Shown here: in pieces, positions 53,952 to 63,350 of the stretch
Layout of the letters: each line of letters begins with the position of its first letter
How positions within the stretch are numbered: position 1 is the first letter of the stretch
Assembly (NCBI RefSeq): GCF_000271845.1
Contig: NZ_JH719395.1
Span: 3,404,253-3,468,252, forward strand
Direction: 5' to 3'
From: Rhizobium leguminosarum bv. trifolii WSM2297
GTDB lineage: Bacteria; Pseudomonadota; Alphaproteobacteria; Rhizobiales; Rhizobiaceae
Length of the DNA: 64,000 bases
Translations under genes and position numbers: made by a program
Notes under the pieces: generated by a model
The model's input: only the letters and a program-made list of their open reading frames with translations
Databases searched by the model: none
Told to the model about the DNA's origin: nothing

Positions 53952-55811
53952 ATGGCAGATAAGACCGAGGGGAGGCCGGGCATCCGAAGGCAGGATGGAG
54001 TAGGGTATGATCTCAGCCTGACTTACCGCCTCGGAGTGATGTTCTCAGCATTCTGGAATTCGGACGTGCGTGGCAAGGTGCTGTTTCTGGCGACCGTGCT
54101 GATCGTCGTCATCCTGGCGACGGCCTATGGCCAAGTCATCCTCAACGAGTGGAATGCTCCCTTCTACGACTCACTGGAACGCCGCGACCTCGGCGAATTC
54201 TTCCATCAGCTTGAAATCTTCGCGATGATCGCCGGTACGCTGCTGCTGCTGAATGTGCTGCAGGCATGGCTGAACCAGATGACGGCGCTCTATATGCGCG
54301 AAGGCCTGTCGCGCGATCTCGTCGATCAGTGGCTGAAGCGCAAACGGGCGCTGCGGCTGGCCTCCAGCGGCCTGATCGGCGTCAATCCGGACCAGCGCTT
54401 GCACGAGGATTCCCGCAACCTTGCCGAAAGCACCACGGGGCTCGTTCTCGGCCTGCTGCAGGCGACCATTCTTCTCGTCAGCTTCATCGGCGTGCTCTGG
54501 GAGCTTTCCAGCGGCTTCATCTTCCACATCAGCGGCCACAGCTTCTCCATTCCGGGCTATATGGTCTGGGCGGCGATGTTCTACGCCGCCTCCGCCTCGG
54601 TGCTGAGCCAGGTCGTCGGCCGCAAGCTGGTGAAGCTCAATGCCGACCGCTTCTCGAAGGAGGCCGAGCTTCGCTTCACCCTGATGCATGCCAACGAGAA
54701 CATGCCGGCAATCACCGTTGCCCGCGGTGAGGAGAACGAGCGCCGGCGCATCAACACCGACATCAGCTCGGTGCTGAGGGTCGTCAAGCGGCTCGCCATG
54801 GCCAATACCAACCTCACCTGGGTTTCGGCCGGCTACGGCTGGCTGGTGATCGTCATCCCGATCATCGTCGCTGCGCCGGCCTATTTCTCCGGCGGCCTCA
54901 CTCTTGGCCAGCTGATGATGTCGGTCGGCGCCTTCAACCAGGTCAACACGGCGCTGCGTTGGTACGTTGCCAATTTCGGCCCGATCGCCGAATGGCGCGC
55001 CACGCTGATGCGCGTCACCGATTTCCGCCAGGCGCTGGTCGACATGGAGGAGGATTACGACCTCAAGGACAGCATTGCCTATGAAGCCACCGCGCCCGAC
55101 ACGCTGACGCTGAAAGATATCGTCATCGTCGCCAAGATCGGCGAAGAGATCGACGAATGCGGCGGATTCCGCCTGCGCGAAACCGATGTGGTGATCAAGG
55201 CCGGCGAAAAGATCATGATCAACGGCGATCACAGCGTCAACCGCAAGCTGCTGTTCCAGGCGATGGCCGGCCTCTGGCCGTGCGGCAGCGGCACGATGGG
55301 CCTGCCGCCGATCGACGACATGCTGTTCGTTCCACAGGTAGCCTATGTCCCTGGCGGCTCGCTGCGCGAGGCGCTGGCCTTTCCCGAAAGCCCCGATGCC
55401 TATGAAAAAGCAGCCGTCGAGGCAGCCCTGGAGAAGGCCGGCCTGCATTCGCTGATCGCACGGCTCGAAACCCGCGCCCGCTGGGACAAGCTGCTCGACA
55501 GCGACGAACAGAAGGCGATCGGCTTTGCCCGCCTGCTTCTCGTGCGTCCGCGCTGGATCGTCTTCGACGAAGTGCTGGAAGGCATGGAGCCGGAATGGCA
55601 GGAAACGATGGCCAAACTTCTGACCACCATGCCCGAAACCGGCATGATCTATATCGGCCGCTCCGAGGCCTATCTCGAGGCGCTGCAGCCGCGCGTCCTG
55701 CATCTGCAGGCGCTGCCGTCGAAATCCGAGGAACCGCAGCAGCAGCAAATCGCCCAGACCGGCGCCAGTGCCGGTACGAGCGCTGCCGCCGTGCCCACGC
55801 CGGCGCTCTAA
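53952..55811 (+). CDS. SbmA/YddA-type ABC transporter with degenerate ATPase domain
   Basis: A 619-residue protein. Residues 1-350 are the six-helix SbmA/BacA-like membrane domain of the YddA/ABCD-type half transporter family (VILNEWNAPFYDSLERRDLGEFFHQL, MREGLSRDLVDQWLKRKRALRL, EAELRFTLMHANENMPAITVARGEENERRRI). The C-terminal nucleotide-binding domain is broken in motif terms: the Walker A position reads GDHSVNRKLLF (residues 426-436) without the GK-S/T, the signature is DSDEQKAI, and the H-loop His is Arg (IGRSEA). Walker B (RWIVFDEVLEG) survives. It may be ATP-independent or need a partner. Single gene; GTG at 53949 is an alternative start. Confidence 0.85.
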   Translation: MADKTEGRPGIRRQDGVGYDLSLTYRLGVMFSAFWNSDVRGKVLFLATVLIVVILATAYGQVILNEWNAPFYDSLERRDLGEFFHQLEIFAMIAGTLLLLNVLQAWLNQMTALYMREGLSRDLVDQWLKRKRALRLASSGLIGVNPDQRLHEDSRNLAESTTGLVLGLLQATILLVSFIGVLWELSSGFIFHISGHSFSIPGYMVWAAMFYAASASVLSQVVGRKLVKLNADRFSKEAELRFTLMHANENMPAITVARGEENERRRINTDISSVLRVVKRLAMANTNLTWVSAGYGWLVIVIPIIVAAPAYFSGGLTLGQLMMSVGAFNQVNTALRWYVANFGPIAEWRATLMRVTDFRQALVDMEEDYDLKDSIAYEATAPDTLTLKDIVIVAKIGEEIDECGGFRLRETDVVIKAGEKIMINGDHSVNRKLLFQAMAGLWPCGSGTMGLPPIDDMLFVPQVAYVPGGSLREALAFPESPDAYEKAAVEAALEKAGLHSLIARLETRARWDKLLDSDEQKAIGFARLLLVRPRWIVFDEVLEGMEPEWQETMAKLLTTMPETGMIYIGRSEAYLEALQPRVLHLQALPSKSEEPQQQQIAQTGASAGTSAAAVPTPAL

Positions 55812-55816
55812 GCCAA

Positions 55817-56446
55817 TTACATCGGCGGCATAATGCCGTTGAGGCCGACGGCGACCTGGCTGGCCGTGATGCTGCCATCCGCCGCCTTCTCGCCGGTGAC
55901 GATGACGCCGGCGCCAGCCTTCAGATCGTCCTTGGTCGCCGGCGCCAAGGTCACGATCGGGGTCGCAGCGGCGATGGTGATGGTTTTTTCCTTGCCCTGA
56001 TAGGTCAGCGTGATCGTGTGGCCGTCGACGGATTTGACGGCGTTGCTGACGGTCGCGTTGGTCATCTGGCTGTTCGGCTGCGCATCCCAGGGACGGTTGC
56101 CCTCGCCGGTCCCCTTCATCGACGCCGGAAAGATCAGCACCTCGATCGCCCCATCCGGGGCGGTGCCTTTCGGCAGCGAGGCGACGCCGACGAAATCGCC
56201 GGGCTTGATATCCTCGACCGAAGCTTTTTTGATGCCGCCGACCTTCCAGCCGGCTTTTAGCGTGATCGTCGCATCGCTGCCTTCGCGCGTCTTGACGATA
56301 AGCTTGTCGCCGCTGAGGTTTTCGATGGCGCCGCGAACGCGAATGCGGTTGCTATCCTGCGCCTCTGCGGCTTGCGATAGGGCAAGCGCAACAAGGCCGC
56401 CGGCAGCTAAGGCCATGAAAGTTCTGGAAGGAGGCTTGCGAGACAT
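55817..56446 (-). CDS. Secreted DUF5666-like protein
   Basis: A 209-residue exported protein. Signal peptide: SRKPPSRTFMALAAGGLVALALSQAAEAQDS. The rest is beta-rich, with two DUF5666-like units: RVRGAIENLSGDKLIVKTREGSDATITL near residue 35 and ATVSNAVKSVDGHTITLTYQGKEKTITIAAATPIVTL near 130. The family occurs as periplasmic or surface proteins with no known function. The start at 56446 gives a signal peptide of normal length; ATGs at 56467 and 56479 are possible. It converges with the transporter gene, five bases apart. Confidence 0.75.
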   Translation of the reverse strand: MSRKPPSRTFMALAAGGLVALALSQAAEAQDSNRIRVRGAIENLSGDKLIVKTREGSDATITLKAGWKVGGIKKASVEDIKPGDFVGVASLPKGTAPDGAIEVLIFPASMKGTGEGNRPWDAQPNSQMTNATVSNAVKSVDGHTITLTYQGKEKTITIAAATPIVTLAPATKDDLKAGAGVIVTGEKAADGSITASQVAVGLNGIMPPM

Positions 56447-56616
56447 ATGACTTTTCCTTGTCGCCATTGCGGTCGGCAATATCCTTACAGCGCCGCGCGT
56501 CTTTCAGACGCGCAAAGGACGCTGGAACACTTGGATTTGCTGCCGGACGGCACCCTATGCGGGGCGGCGATACACTGGCCAATCAAGGAAAGGTGAGCCG
56601 AGGAGTTTGAGAAGCC

Positions 56617-58437
56617 TCAGCCTTCCAGCTCTTCCCGCAGCATTTCGAGCTCCAGCCACTCCTCTTCCATCTTGGTGAGGCCGGCGCGCAGCTTCTCCAT
56701 CTCGCTGGCGAGCCGGTTGAAGGCTGTGGGATCACGCGTGAAAAGATTGGGGTCGGCCATCATCTGCTCGCGCTTGGCGATCTCGGCTTCGGCTTTCGCC
56801 ATTTCCTTCGGCAGATTATCCAACGCGAATTTCTGCTTGAAGGAGAGCTTGCCCTTCGAGTTCCCCCCGGAAGGCGCTGCCTCCTGGGTTTTCGGTTTCT
56901 CAGCCGCCTTCTCGGCCCGCTTGCGCTCATCGAGCGCGCCCTTGCGCTGCGCAAGCATGTCGGAATAGCCGCCGGCATATTCGATCCAGCGTCCGTCCGG
57001 CGCATCCGGCGCGGCAGGTGCGATCGTCGAGGTCACGGTGCGGTCGAGGAAATCGCGATCGTGGCTGACGAGAATGACGGTGCCGGGAAAACCGGCGACG
57101 ATTTCCTGCAGCAGGTCGAGCGTCTCGATATCGAGATCGTTGGTCGGTTCGTCGAGGATCAACAGGTTCGTCGGACGGGAGAGAATACGCGCCAGCATCA
57201 GCCGGGCGCGCTCGCCGCCGGAGAGGCTTCTGATCGGCGTGCGCGCCTGTTCCGGCTGGAACAGGAACTCCTTCATATAGCCGGTGACATGACGCTGCTC
57301 GCCGTTGACGAGCAGGTTTTCGCCGCGCCCATCGGTCAGATAGTTGGCGAGCGTGTCCTCGGGATCGAGATCCTCGCGTTTCTGGTCGAGTGTCGCGATC
57401 TCAAGATTGGTGCCGAGCTTTATCGTGCCGCTATCGGGAGAAAGCTGCCCGGTCAACATCTTCAGGAGTGTCGTCTTGCCGGCGCCGTTCGGCCCGACCA
57501 GACCGATGCAATCGCCGCGATGCACGCGGATCGAAAACGGTGTGACGATTGCCCGCTCGCCGAAGCTCTTGGTGATCTTGTCGGCTTCGATCACCAGCTT
57601 GCCGGATTCCTGCGCGTCCGAAGCCGTCGCCTGCACCGTGCCCTGCGGTCCCTTGTGGCCGCGATATTGCGATCGCATGGTCTGCAGCTCGCCGAGACGG
57701 CGCATGTTGCGTTTGCGCCGCGCCGTGACGCCGTAGCGCAGCCAGTGCTCCTCACGCTCGATCGCCTTGCCGAGCTTGTGCTGCTCCAGCTCCTCGGCCT
57801 CCAGCACCTGGTCGCGCCAGGCCTCGAAATGCGAAAAGCCCCTGTCGAGCCGGCGCGAGGTGCCGCGATCGAGCCAGACGGTTGCCGTCGACACCTTTTC
57901 GAGAAAGCGCCGGTCGTGCGAGATCAGCACCAGGGCGCTGCGCGTCTTCTGCAACTCGCCTTCCAGCCATTCGATTGTGGGAAGGTCGAGATGGTTGGTC
58001 GGCTCGTCGAGCAGGAGAATATCGGGCTCCGGCGCCAGCACGCGGGCAAGGGCAGCGCGGCGCGATTCGCCGCCGGACAGCATCTTCGGATCTTCCTCGC
58101 CTGTCAGCCCGAGATGGGAGAGCAGATAGGTGACGCGATAGGGGTCGTCGCCCGGCCCGAGACCGGCTTCGGCATAGGCCTGAACGGTGTTGAAGCCGGC
58201 AAAATCCGGCGCCTGTTCGAGATAACGCACCGTCGAGGACGGATGACGGAAGACCTCGCCGGACTGCGCCTCGACCAAGCCGGCGGCGATCTTCAAGAGC
58301 GTCGATTTTCCCGAGCCGTTGCGCCCGACGAGACAGATTTTGTCACCGGGCTCGATCTGCAGACTAGCGCCCGCCAGAAGCGGTGCGCCGCCGAAGCTCA
58401 GAAAGATGTCGTCGAGTTTCAGAATGGGAGGGGCCAA
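56617..58437 (-). CDS. ABC-F family ATPase (Uup-like)
   Basis: A 606-residue soluble protein with two ABC domains and no membrane part. First Walker A GRNGSGKSTLL near residue 38, first signature LSGGESRRAALARVL, Walker B ILLLDEPTNHLDLPTIEWLE; second Walker A GPNGAGKTTLL near 320, signature LSGGERARLMLARIL, Walker B LLILDEPTNDLDIETLD. A charged interdomain linker and a C-terminal coiled-coil (KKAEKPKTQEA to LTKMEEEWLELEMLREELE) match Uup, which binds ribosomes and branched DNA. Three bases after thiN, so co-transcribed. Confidence 0.9.
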   Translation of the reverse strand: MAPPILKLDDIFLSFGGAPLLAGASLQIEPGDKICLVGRNGSGKSTLLKIAAGLVEAQSGEVFRHPSSTVRYLEQAPDFAGFNTVQAYAEAGLGPGDDPYRVTYLLSHLGLTGEEDPKMLSGGESRRAALARVLAPEPDILLLDEPTNHLDLPTIEWLEGELQKTRSALVLISHDRRFLEKVSTATVWLDRGTSRRLDRGFSHFEAWRDQVLEAEELEQHKLGKAIEREEHWLRYGVTARRKRNMRRLGELQTMRSQYRGHKGPQGTVQATASDAQESGKLVIEADKITKSFGERAIVTPFSIRVHRGDCIGLVGPNGAGKTTLLKMLTGQLSPDSGTIKLGTNLEIATLDQKREDLDPEDTLANYLTDGRGENLLVNGEQRHVTGYMKEFLFQPEQARTPIRSLSGGERARLMLARILSRPTNLLILDEPTNDLDIETLDLLQEIVAGFPGTVILVSHDRDFLDRTVTSTIAPAAPDAPDGRWIEYAGGYSDMLAQRKGALDERKRAEKAAEKPKTQEAAPSGGNSKGKLSFKQKFALDNLPKEMAKAEAEIAKREQMMADPNLFTRDPTAFNRLASEMEKLRAGLTKMEEEWLELEMLREELEG

Positions 58438-58440
58438 AAA

Positions 58441-59097
58441 TCAGACTCCGGAAAGATCATAGGGCCGGGCGAGCACGATCGCTCGACCGCTGGCCAGCGA
58501 AAGGCGAACCTTGCCTTCCGCGACATTGGAAATGGTGCGCGACGAGCCGAAAGGCAGATGGAAATCGGCCAGCGGATAACGCGCATTGTCGATGCAAAGC
58601 CCGATCAGCTCGCTGAACCCGAGCACCGAAAACAGACTGTCTTTGGGAAGGTCCAGCTCGATTGCCCCGGCAAGCAGCGGCACGGCCTCTTCCTTCCCCG
58701 AGGTCAGCAGCAGGTCGAACCCATCTTCCGCCAGGCTGACAGCCGACAGCAGATGCTGAAGCGCGTGGTCCGAGCGTTCGCCGCCAAGCGCACCAGCGAG
58801 GATAAGCCGCCGCGCACCGCGCGCGATCGCTTCCGACACGGCGATTTCGCCGTCCGTCGCCGCCTTTGCCGCGGGATAGGGCTGTTTCGGCACATCGGGA
58901 AAGGTGCCTTCGAGATCGGCCGGGGTCGAATCGAAATCGCCGACCCAGAGTTCCGGCGTAATACCGAGTGCGAGCGCATGCCGCATACCGCCATCGGCCG
59001 CGATGAAACGGCTGCCGCCGACGGCTTGGCGCAGGCGCTGCGTCAGGCTGAGTTCGCCGCCAAGGAGAATGGTGAAGGTGGATGGGCTCATGGGCAT
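58441..59097 (-). CDS. thiN: Thiamine pyrophosphokinase
   Basis: A 218-residue thiamine diphosphokinase that makes thiamine pyrophosphate from thiamine and ATP. Seen: RFIAADGGMRHALALGITPELWVGDFDS near residue 30 with the metal Asp residues, KAATDGEIAVSEAI near 80, LAGALGGERSDHALQHLLSAV near 100 and the C-terminal beta-sandwich (GFSELIGLCIDNARYPL, SNVAEGKVRLSLASGRAIV). Bacterial ThiN/TPK sequences are of this length. It is upstream of the ABC-F gene in the same unit. No THI-box riboswitch is seen before it. Confidence 0.9.
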   Translation of the reverse strand: MPMSPSTFTILLGGELSLTQRLRQAVGGSRFIAADGGMRHALALGITPELWVGDFDSTPADLEGTFPDVPKQPYPAAKAATDGEIAVSEAIARGARRLILAGALGGERSDHALQHLLSAVSLAEDGFDLLLTSGKEEAVPLLAGAIELDLPKDSLFSVLGFSELIGLCIDNARYPLADFHLPFGSSRTISNVAEGKVRLSLASGRAIVLARPYDLSGV

Positions 59098-59193
59098 TGC
59101 CCTTAGCGCAAACGGGGGGTCGAGGGGAAGGGGCGCGGGCGGATCGGCGCCTTTTGCTTTACAGTGCCGTGCCTCTTCTTTCAGGGTTACCCG

Positions 59194-59721
59194 CTAGCCC
59201 GGCGTGTCCTTGTCACGCGACTGGAAGACTGCCTCGTAACCGGCGATGAAACGCTCGAAGAGCATTGCGAAGCGATCGATATCCTCCTGCGGCCAGTCGG
59301 CGACGATCTCGGAGATGATCGCGAGTTTCTGCGCGTGAATCTCTGCAAGCAGATTCTGGCCGACCTCGGTCATGACGACGACAATCCGCCGCGCATCCGC
59401 CTGCGAAGCCTCGCGGCGCAGCACGTTGCGCCCGACCATCTCGGCCACCACCCGGCTTGCCCGTGACGGATCGATGCGCAGCATCTCGGCGATCATGCCG
59501 ACCGTGACTTCGCCGGCACTCTGCGCCCTGCGCACGGCGTCGAGCACATCGAGATGCGAAAGTTCAAGGCCCGGCGCGGCACTCTGGATCGCCAGCCGGC
59601 CGATCAACCGCCGCCCGGTCATCAGTCGCATGCGCCCCATGCTCCGGCCGATGCGAGGCACGCTTTCGTCGTCCGGCTCGGCCGGGTTCTTCGAGAGGAT
59701 CCTGTTCAAGGCTTCGTTCAT
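59194..59721 (-). CDS. MarR-family regulator
   Basis: A 175-residue winged-helix repressor: HLDVLDAVRRAQSAGEVTVGMIAEMLRIDPSRASRVVAEMVGRNVLRREASQADARRIVVVMTEVGQNLL at about residues 57-125, flanked by dimer helices. It is divergent from an efflux-type MFS gene, with palindromes between the two, so it most likely represses that gene and itself until a small lipophilic ligand binds. No redox Cys is seen in the HTH. Confidence 0.9.
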   Translation of the reverse strand: MNEALNRILSKNPAEPDDESVPRIGRSMGRMRLMTGRRLIGRLAIQSAAPGLELSHLDVLDAVRRAQSAGEVTVGMIAEMLRIDPSRASRVVAEMVGRNVLRREASQADARRIVVVMTEVGQNLLAEIHAQKLAIISEIVADWPQEDIDRFAMLFERFIAGYEAVFQSRDKDTPG

Positions 59722-59764
59722 GGCAGCACCATAACAGAGCGGAATCGGAAATTGAATATGCCGA

Positions 59765-59805
59765 TGTCAATCATGTGCCATTGACAATTATATGCTGACA
59801 GCACA
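59765..59805. promoter_or_regulatory. Nested palindromes between MarR and MFS genes
   Basis: TGTCAA-N10-TTGACA (59765-59786) and ATGTGC...GCACAT (59773-59778 with 59800-59805) overlap. Inverted repeats of this size in a MarR-controlled intergenic region are likely MarR operators; TTGACA may also be a -35 box for the MFS gene. Confidence 0.55.
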
Positions 59806-59836
59806 TAAAAGACCATCCAACCGGAATGACGCCCCC

Positions 59837-61375
59837 ATGGACATGCAACTCGCGCCTGCGCCGCTCGTGACGGATCCTCGTCGCCGGCTTATCCTCTTTT
59901 TCTTCCTGATGACGGCCATGTTCATGGCGACGCTGGACAATCAGATCGTTTCGACGGCGCTGCCGACGATCGTCGGCGAGTTCGGTCATCTCGAGCGTTT
60001 CGGCTGGATCGGCTCGGCCTATCTCCTGTCGTTGAGTGCCGTCATGCCGCTCTATGGCAAGCTCGGCGATCTCTTCGGCCGCAAATACGTGATGATGACG
60101 GCGATCATGATCTTCACCGTCGGCTCGGCGGTCTGCGGCCTTGCGGTCTCGATGAACACGCTGATCGCCGCCCGCCTGCTGCAGGGTCTTGGCGGCGGCG
60201 GCATCATGGTGTCGATCTTCGCCGTCAACGCCGATCTGTTCGAGCCGCGTGAACGGGCGCGCTACCAGAGCTATTCCAGCCTGGTGCTGATGGCGTCGGG
60301 CGCGATCGGTCCGGTGCTCGGCGGCACGATGAGCGACTTTTTCGGCTGGCGCTCGATCTTCCTCGTCAACGTGCCGATCGGCTTCATCGTGCTCACCGGT
60401 CTTGCCTTCATGCTGCCCTATCGCAAGCCGCATCGCCGCCCGAGGATCGATTATGCCGGTGCGCTGCTGCTCGCGCTGACGACGACCAGTATCGTGCTTG
60501 CCACCGACAGCAGCGAACTGTTCGGCGCATTGGTCTCGCCGCAGAGTATCGGCATCGTCGCCTTCGGCGTCGTCTGCGCCGTCACCTGGGTATTCGTCGA
60601 GCGCCGCGCCCTGGAGCCGATCGTGCCGCTGGAACTCTTTCGCAATTCGACCTTCAGCCTGCTGCTGGTGATCTCGATCATGGGCGGCGCCATCGCCATC
60701 GGCATGGTCAACTATCTCGCGCTCTTTCTGCAGACCACCACCGGCCTTTCGCCCTCTGCCGCCGGCCTTCTCTTCATCCTTCTGACGGGCGGCCTCGTCT
60801 GCGGATCGCTTTCCGCAGGCCGCATCATCTCCAAGACGGGCCGCTACAAGCCCTTCGCCATTGCAAGCCTGACCTGCAGCGCCATCGCCTTCGCACTGAT
60901 GTCGCAGATCCATGCGGGAACGCCGATCGCTTTCATCGGCGCGATCATGATGCTGCATGGCATCGGCATCGGCCTTGCCCAGCAGGTTCCCGTCATCGGC
61001 GTGCAGAATGCAGCGCCCGCCCGCGACGTCGGCGCCGCCACCGGTTCGGTGACGCTGTCGCGCATGGGCGGCGCGTCGATCGCCATTTCCATCTATGGCG
61101 CGATCATCGCCTCTCAGCTTAACAAGGTCGGCGTCTCCATTCCCGGTGTCGCCGATATCGAGCAACTGACGCCGAAGATGATGGCTTCCCTTCCCGAAGC
61201 AAGCCGCCAGGCTGTCGCTGATATCTACGCCGCCGCCTTCTCGCCGCTGTTCATGACCGCCTGCGCCATCGCGGTGATCGGTCTTGTAGCCGCTGTCCTG
61301 CTGAAGCCTGTGCAACTGCCCCATGCCGGTGAGGCGAAGATGCGGCAACCGACGACGGCGAAAGCCGCGGAATAA
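59837..61375 (+). CDS. DHA2-type MFS drug:proton antiporter (EmrB/QacA family)
   Basis: About 512 residues with 14 predicted membrane helices. Motif A is GKLGDLFGRKYVMM near residue 72, the family-start motif LDNQIVSTALPTIVGEFG lies near 33, motif C-like GAIGPVLGGTMSDFFGWRSIFLVNVPIGF near 155. The 14-TMS length separates it from DHA1 transporters. Its substrate is unknown; such pumps expel lipophilic toxins. ATG at 59837 (MDMQLAPAP) is preferred to 59792, which lies inside the operator-like palindromes. Divergent MarR gene is the likely regulator. Confidence 0.9.
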   Translation: MDMQLAPAPLVTDPRRRLILFFFLMTAMFMATLDNQIVSTALPTIVGEFGHLERFGWIGSAYLLSLSAVMPLYGKLGDLFGRKYVMMTAIMIFTVGSAVCGLAVSMNTLIAARLLQGLGGGGIMVSIFAVNADLFEPRERARYQSYSSLVLMASGAIGPVLGGTMSDFFGWRSIFLVNVPIGFIVLTGLAFMLPYRKPHRRPRIDYAGALLLALTTTSIVLATDSSELFGALVSPQSIGIVAFGVVCAVTWVFVERRALEPIVPLELFRNSTFSLLLVISIMGGAIAIGMVNYLALFLQTTTGLSPSAAGLLFILLTGGLVCGSLSAGRIISKTGRYKPFAIASLTCSAIAFALMSQIHAGTPIAFIGAIMMLHGIGIGLAQQVPVIGVQNAAPARDVGAATGSVTLSRMGGASIAISIYGAIIASQLNKVGVSIPGVADIEQLTPKMMASLPEASRQAVADIYAAAFSPLFMTACAIAVIGLVAAVLLKPVQLPHAGEAKMRQPTTAKAAE

Positions 61376-61755
61376 CGAATCGGGGTGGATACCTCATCAG
61401 AAGGCGTTTCCTCCGTGAGACAACTATCAAGGATTGCAATTTTCTCTCCCAACTGCCGCTGTCGGCTCGATTACTTCAATCGGCCCGTTCTTTTTCTGCG
61501 CCGTCGATGAATCTCCGCTTTCTGACGGAACTTTCGCCATAATTTCATCCGAGCGAAGGGAGGCCTCAATGAGCGAGGCTTGCCAAAATGCAACGGCGCC
61601 ACATTTAAACAGAGTTTCGCTATGCAACCGATGCGTAAATCAGCTACAGCAAGGTGTATCGGCCGATTGTGCAGCGCGACATCAGGGGTGCGCACCTGTT
61701 GAAATCTCCTTGCCACGGTCGGTGCCAATCTGCGGCGAACCGGCAAAACAGCGAC
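61376..61755 (+). other. 380-base region between MFS and M48 genes
   Basis: No confident gene. From an ATG at 61569, with GGGAGG five bases upstream, an 82-codon frame runs to 61817; its product has six Cys (ASLCNRC-like and HQGCAP) but no recognised family, and its end overlaps the M48 gene unless that gene starts at 61855. It is recorded as possible only. Otherwise the stretch should hold the M48 gene promoter. Confidence 0.4.
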
Positions 61756-63300
61756 ATGATGCGGAGAACCAGACTGGACAGCTTGACGACGTGGAAATCG
61801 CCCGCGCTTTCCAGTGATGCCTTCTCCGCGCCGCGGCGCTTCGCGCGTCGCCTGATGCTGCTTTCGGCCGTCGCAATGACGCTGAATGGCTGTCAAACGC
61901 TGATGGAGCAATCCTATCAGCCGAGCGTGTCGCCTTCTTCCAATCCGCAAATCGTCGACGAGGTGCAGAAGAACGACCCGCGCGCGGCGATGGGCGCCCG
62001 CGAACATCCGCGCATCGTCGCAAGCTACGGCGGCGAATACAAGGACGCCAGGACCGAGCGCCTCGTCGCCCGCATTGCCGGCGCGCTGACGGCGGTGTCG
62101 GAAAATCCGAGCCAGTCCTACCGCATCACCATCCTGAATTCACCGGCAATCAACGCCTTTGCGCTGCCGGGCGGTTATCTCTACGTCACCCGCGGCCTGC
62201 TGGCGCTCGCCAACGATGCCTCGGAGGTCGCAGCCGTGCTGTCGCACGAGATGGGCCACGTGACGGCCAATCATGGCATCGAGCGGCAGAAGCGTGAAGA
62301 GGCGGAGGTCATCGCCAGCCGCGTCGTCGCCGAGGTGCTCTCCAGCGATATCGCCGGCAAGCAGGCGCTGGCCCGCGGCAAACTGCGGCTCGCCGCCTTC
62401 TCCCGCCAGCAGGAACTGCAGGCCGACGTCATCGGCGTGCGCATGCTCGGCGAAGCCGGTTACGACCCCTACGCGGCTGCCCGTTTCCTCGATTCCATGG
62501 CGGCTTACAGCCGCTTCATGTCGGTCGATCCCGAAGCCGACCAGAGCCTCGACTTTCTGTCGAGCCACCCGAACTCCGCCCAGCGCATCGAGCTTGCCCG
62601 CACTCATGCGCGAGCCTTCGGCCAGGAAGGTTCGGTCGGCGACAAGGGCCGCGACTATTATCTCGACGGCATAGATGGCCTACTCTACGGCGACAGCCCG
62701 GAAGAAGGTTATGTGCGCGGCCAGACCTTCCTGCATGGCGGCCTCGGCATCCGCTTCGACGTGCCGCCGGATTTCCACATCGACAACAAGGTCGAAGCGG
62801 TGATGGCGACCGGCCCGAACGACATCGCCGTCCGCTTCGACGGCGTCGCCGACAATCAGAACCAGAGCCTCACCAACTATATTTCCAGCGGCTGGGTGAC
62901 CGGCCTCGATCCGTCGACCATCCAGCCGATCACCATCAACGGCATGGAGGCGGCCACCGCGCGCGCCAGCGCCGACCGCTGGGATTTCGATGTCACGGTA
63001 ATCCGCAACAACTCGCAGATCTTCCGTTTCCTGACCGCCGTGCCGAAAGGCAGCGACGCGCTCGAGCCGACGGCCAATGTCCTGCGCGCGAGTTTCCGAC
63101 GGATGACGCCGGCCGAAGCTGCCTCGCTGAAGCCGCTGCGCATCCGCGTCGTCACCGTCCGGCCGGGTGAAAACATCTCGACGCTCGCCGCCCGCATGAT
63201 GGGCACCGACCGCAAGCTCGATCTCTTCAAGCTCATCAATGCCCTGCCCACGGGTGCAGCCGTTTCACCCGGCGATCGCGTCAAGATCATCGCTGAATAA
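61756..63300 (+). CDS. M48 family metalloprotease lipoprotein (BepA/LoiP-like)
   Basis: About 514 residues (480 if the ATG at 61855 is used). A lipoprotein signal with lipobox LNGC near residue 46 is followed by a zinc protease: HEMGH in AAVLSHEMGHVTANHGIERQ (HExxH) and the third ligand Glu in QELQADVIGVRML. Residues about 290-430 form a further domain (RFDVPPDFHIDNKVEAVMATGPNDIAVRFDGV), and the C-terminus (TVRPGENISTLAARMMGTDRKLDLFKLINAL) is LysM/peptidoglycan-type. BepA-like proteins of the periplasm degrade stalled outer-membrane proteins; here a periplasmic envelope quality role is likely. Convergent with rpoH. Confidence 0.85.
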   Translation: MMRRTRLDSLTTWKSPALSSDAFSAPRRFARRLMLLSAVAMTLNGCQTLMEQSYQPSVSPSSNPQIVDEVQKNDPRAAMGAREHPRIVASYGGEYKDARTERLVARIAGALTAVSENPSQSYRITILNSPAINAFALPGGYLYVTRGLLALANDASEVAAVLSHEMGHVTANHGIERQKREEAEVIASRVVAEVLSSDIAGKQALARGKLRLAAFSRQQELQADVIGVRMLGEAGYDPYAAARFLDSMAAYSRFMSVDPEADQSLDFLSSHPNSAQRIELARTHARAFGQEGSVGDKGRDYYLDGIDGLLYGDSPEEGYVRGQTFLHGGLGIRFDVPPDFHIDNKVEAVMATGPNDIAVRFDGVADNQNQSLTNYISSGWVTGLDPSTIQPITINGMEAATARASADRWDFDVTVIRNNSQIFRFLTAVPKGSDALEPTANVLRASFRRMTPAEAASLKPLRIRVVTVRPGENISTLAARMMGTDRKLDLFKLINALPTGAAVSPGDRVKIIAE

Positions 63301-63324
63301 AAAAAGCCCGGCTCGCGCCGGGCA
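63301..63324 (-). terminator. Terminator after rpoH (between convergent genes)
   Basis: GCCCGGC-TCGC-GCCGGGC (63306-63323) with AAAAA on its left, which is a T tract on the minus strand, 27 bases past the rpoH stop. It begins at the M48 gene stop. Confidence 0.85.
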
Positions 63325-63350
63325 GCTGTGCTGCTGGAGGGAAATAATTT

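Noticed and set aside
57061..59106. 681-codon plus-strand frame opposite the ABC-F and thiN genes
   Set aside because: Shadow of genes with clear Walker and thiamine-kinase motifs on the other strand.
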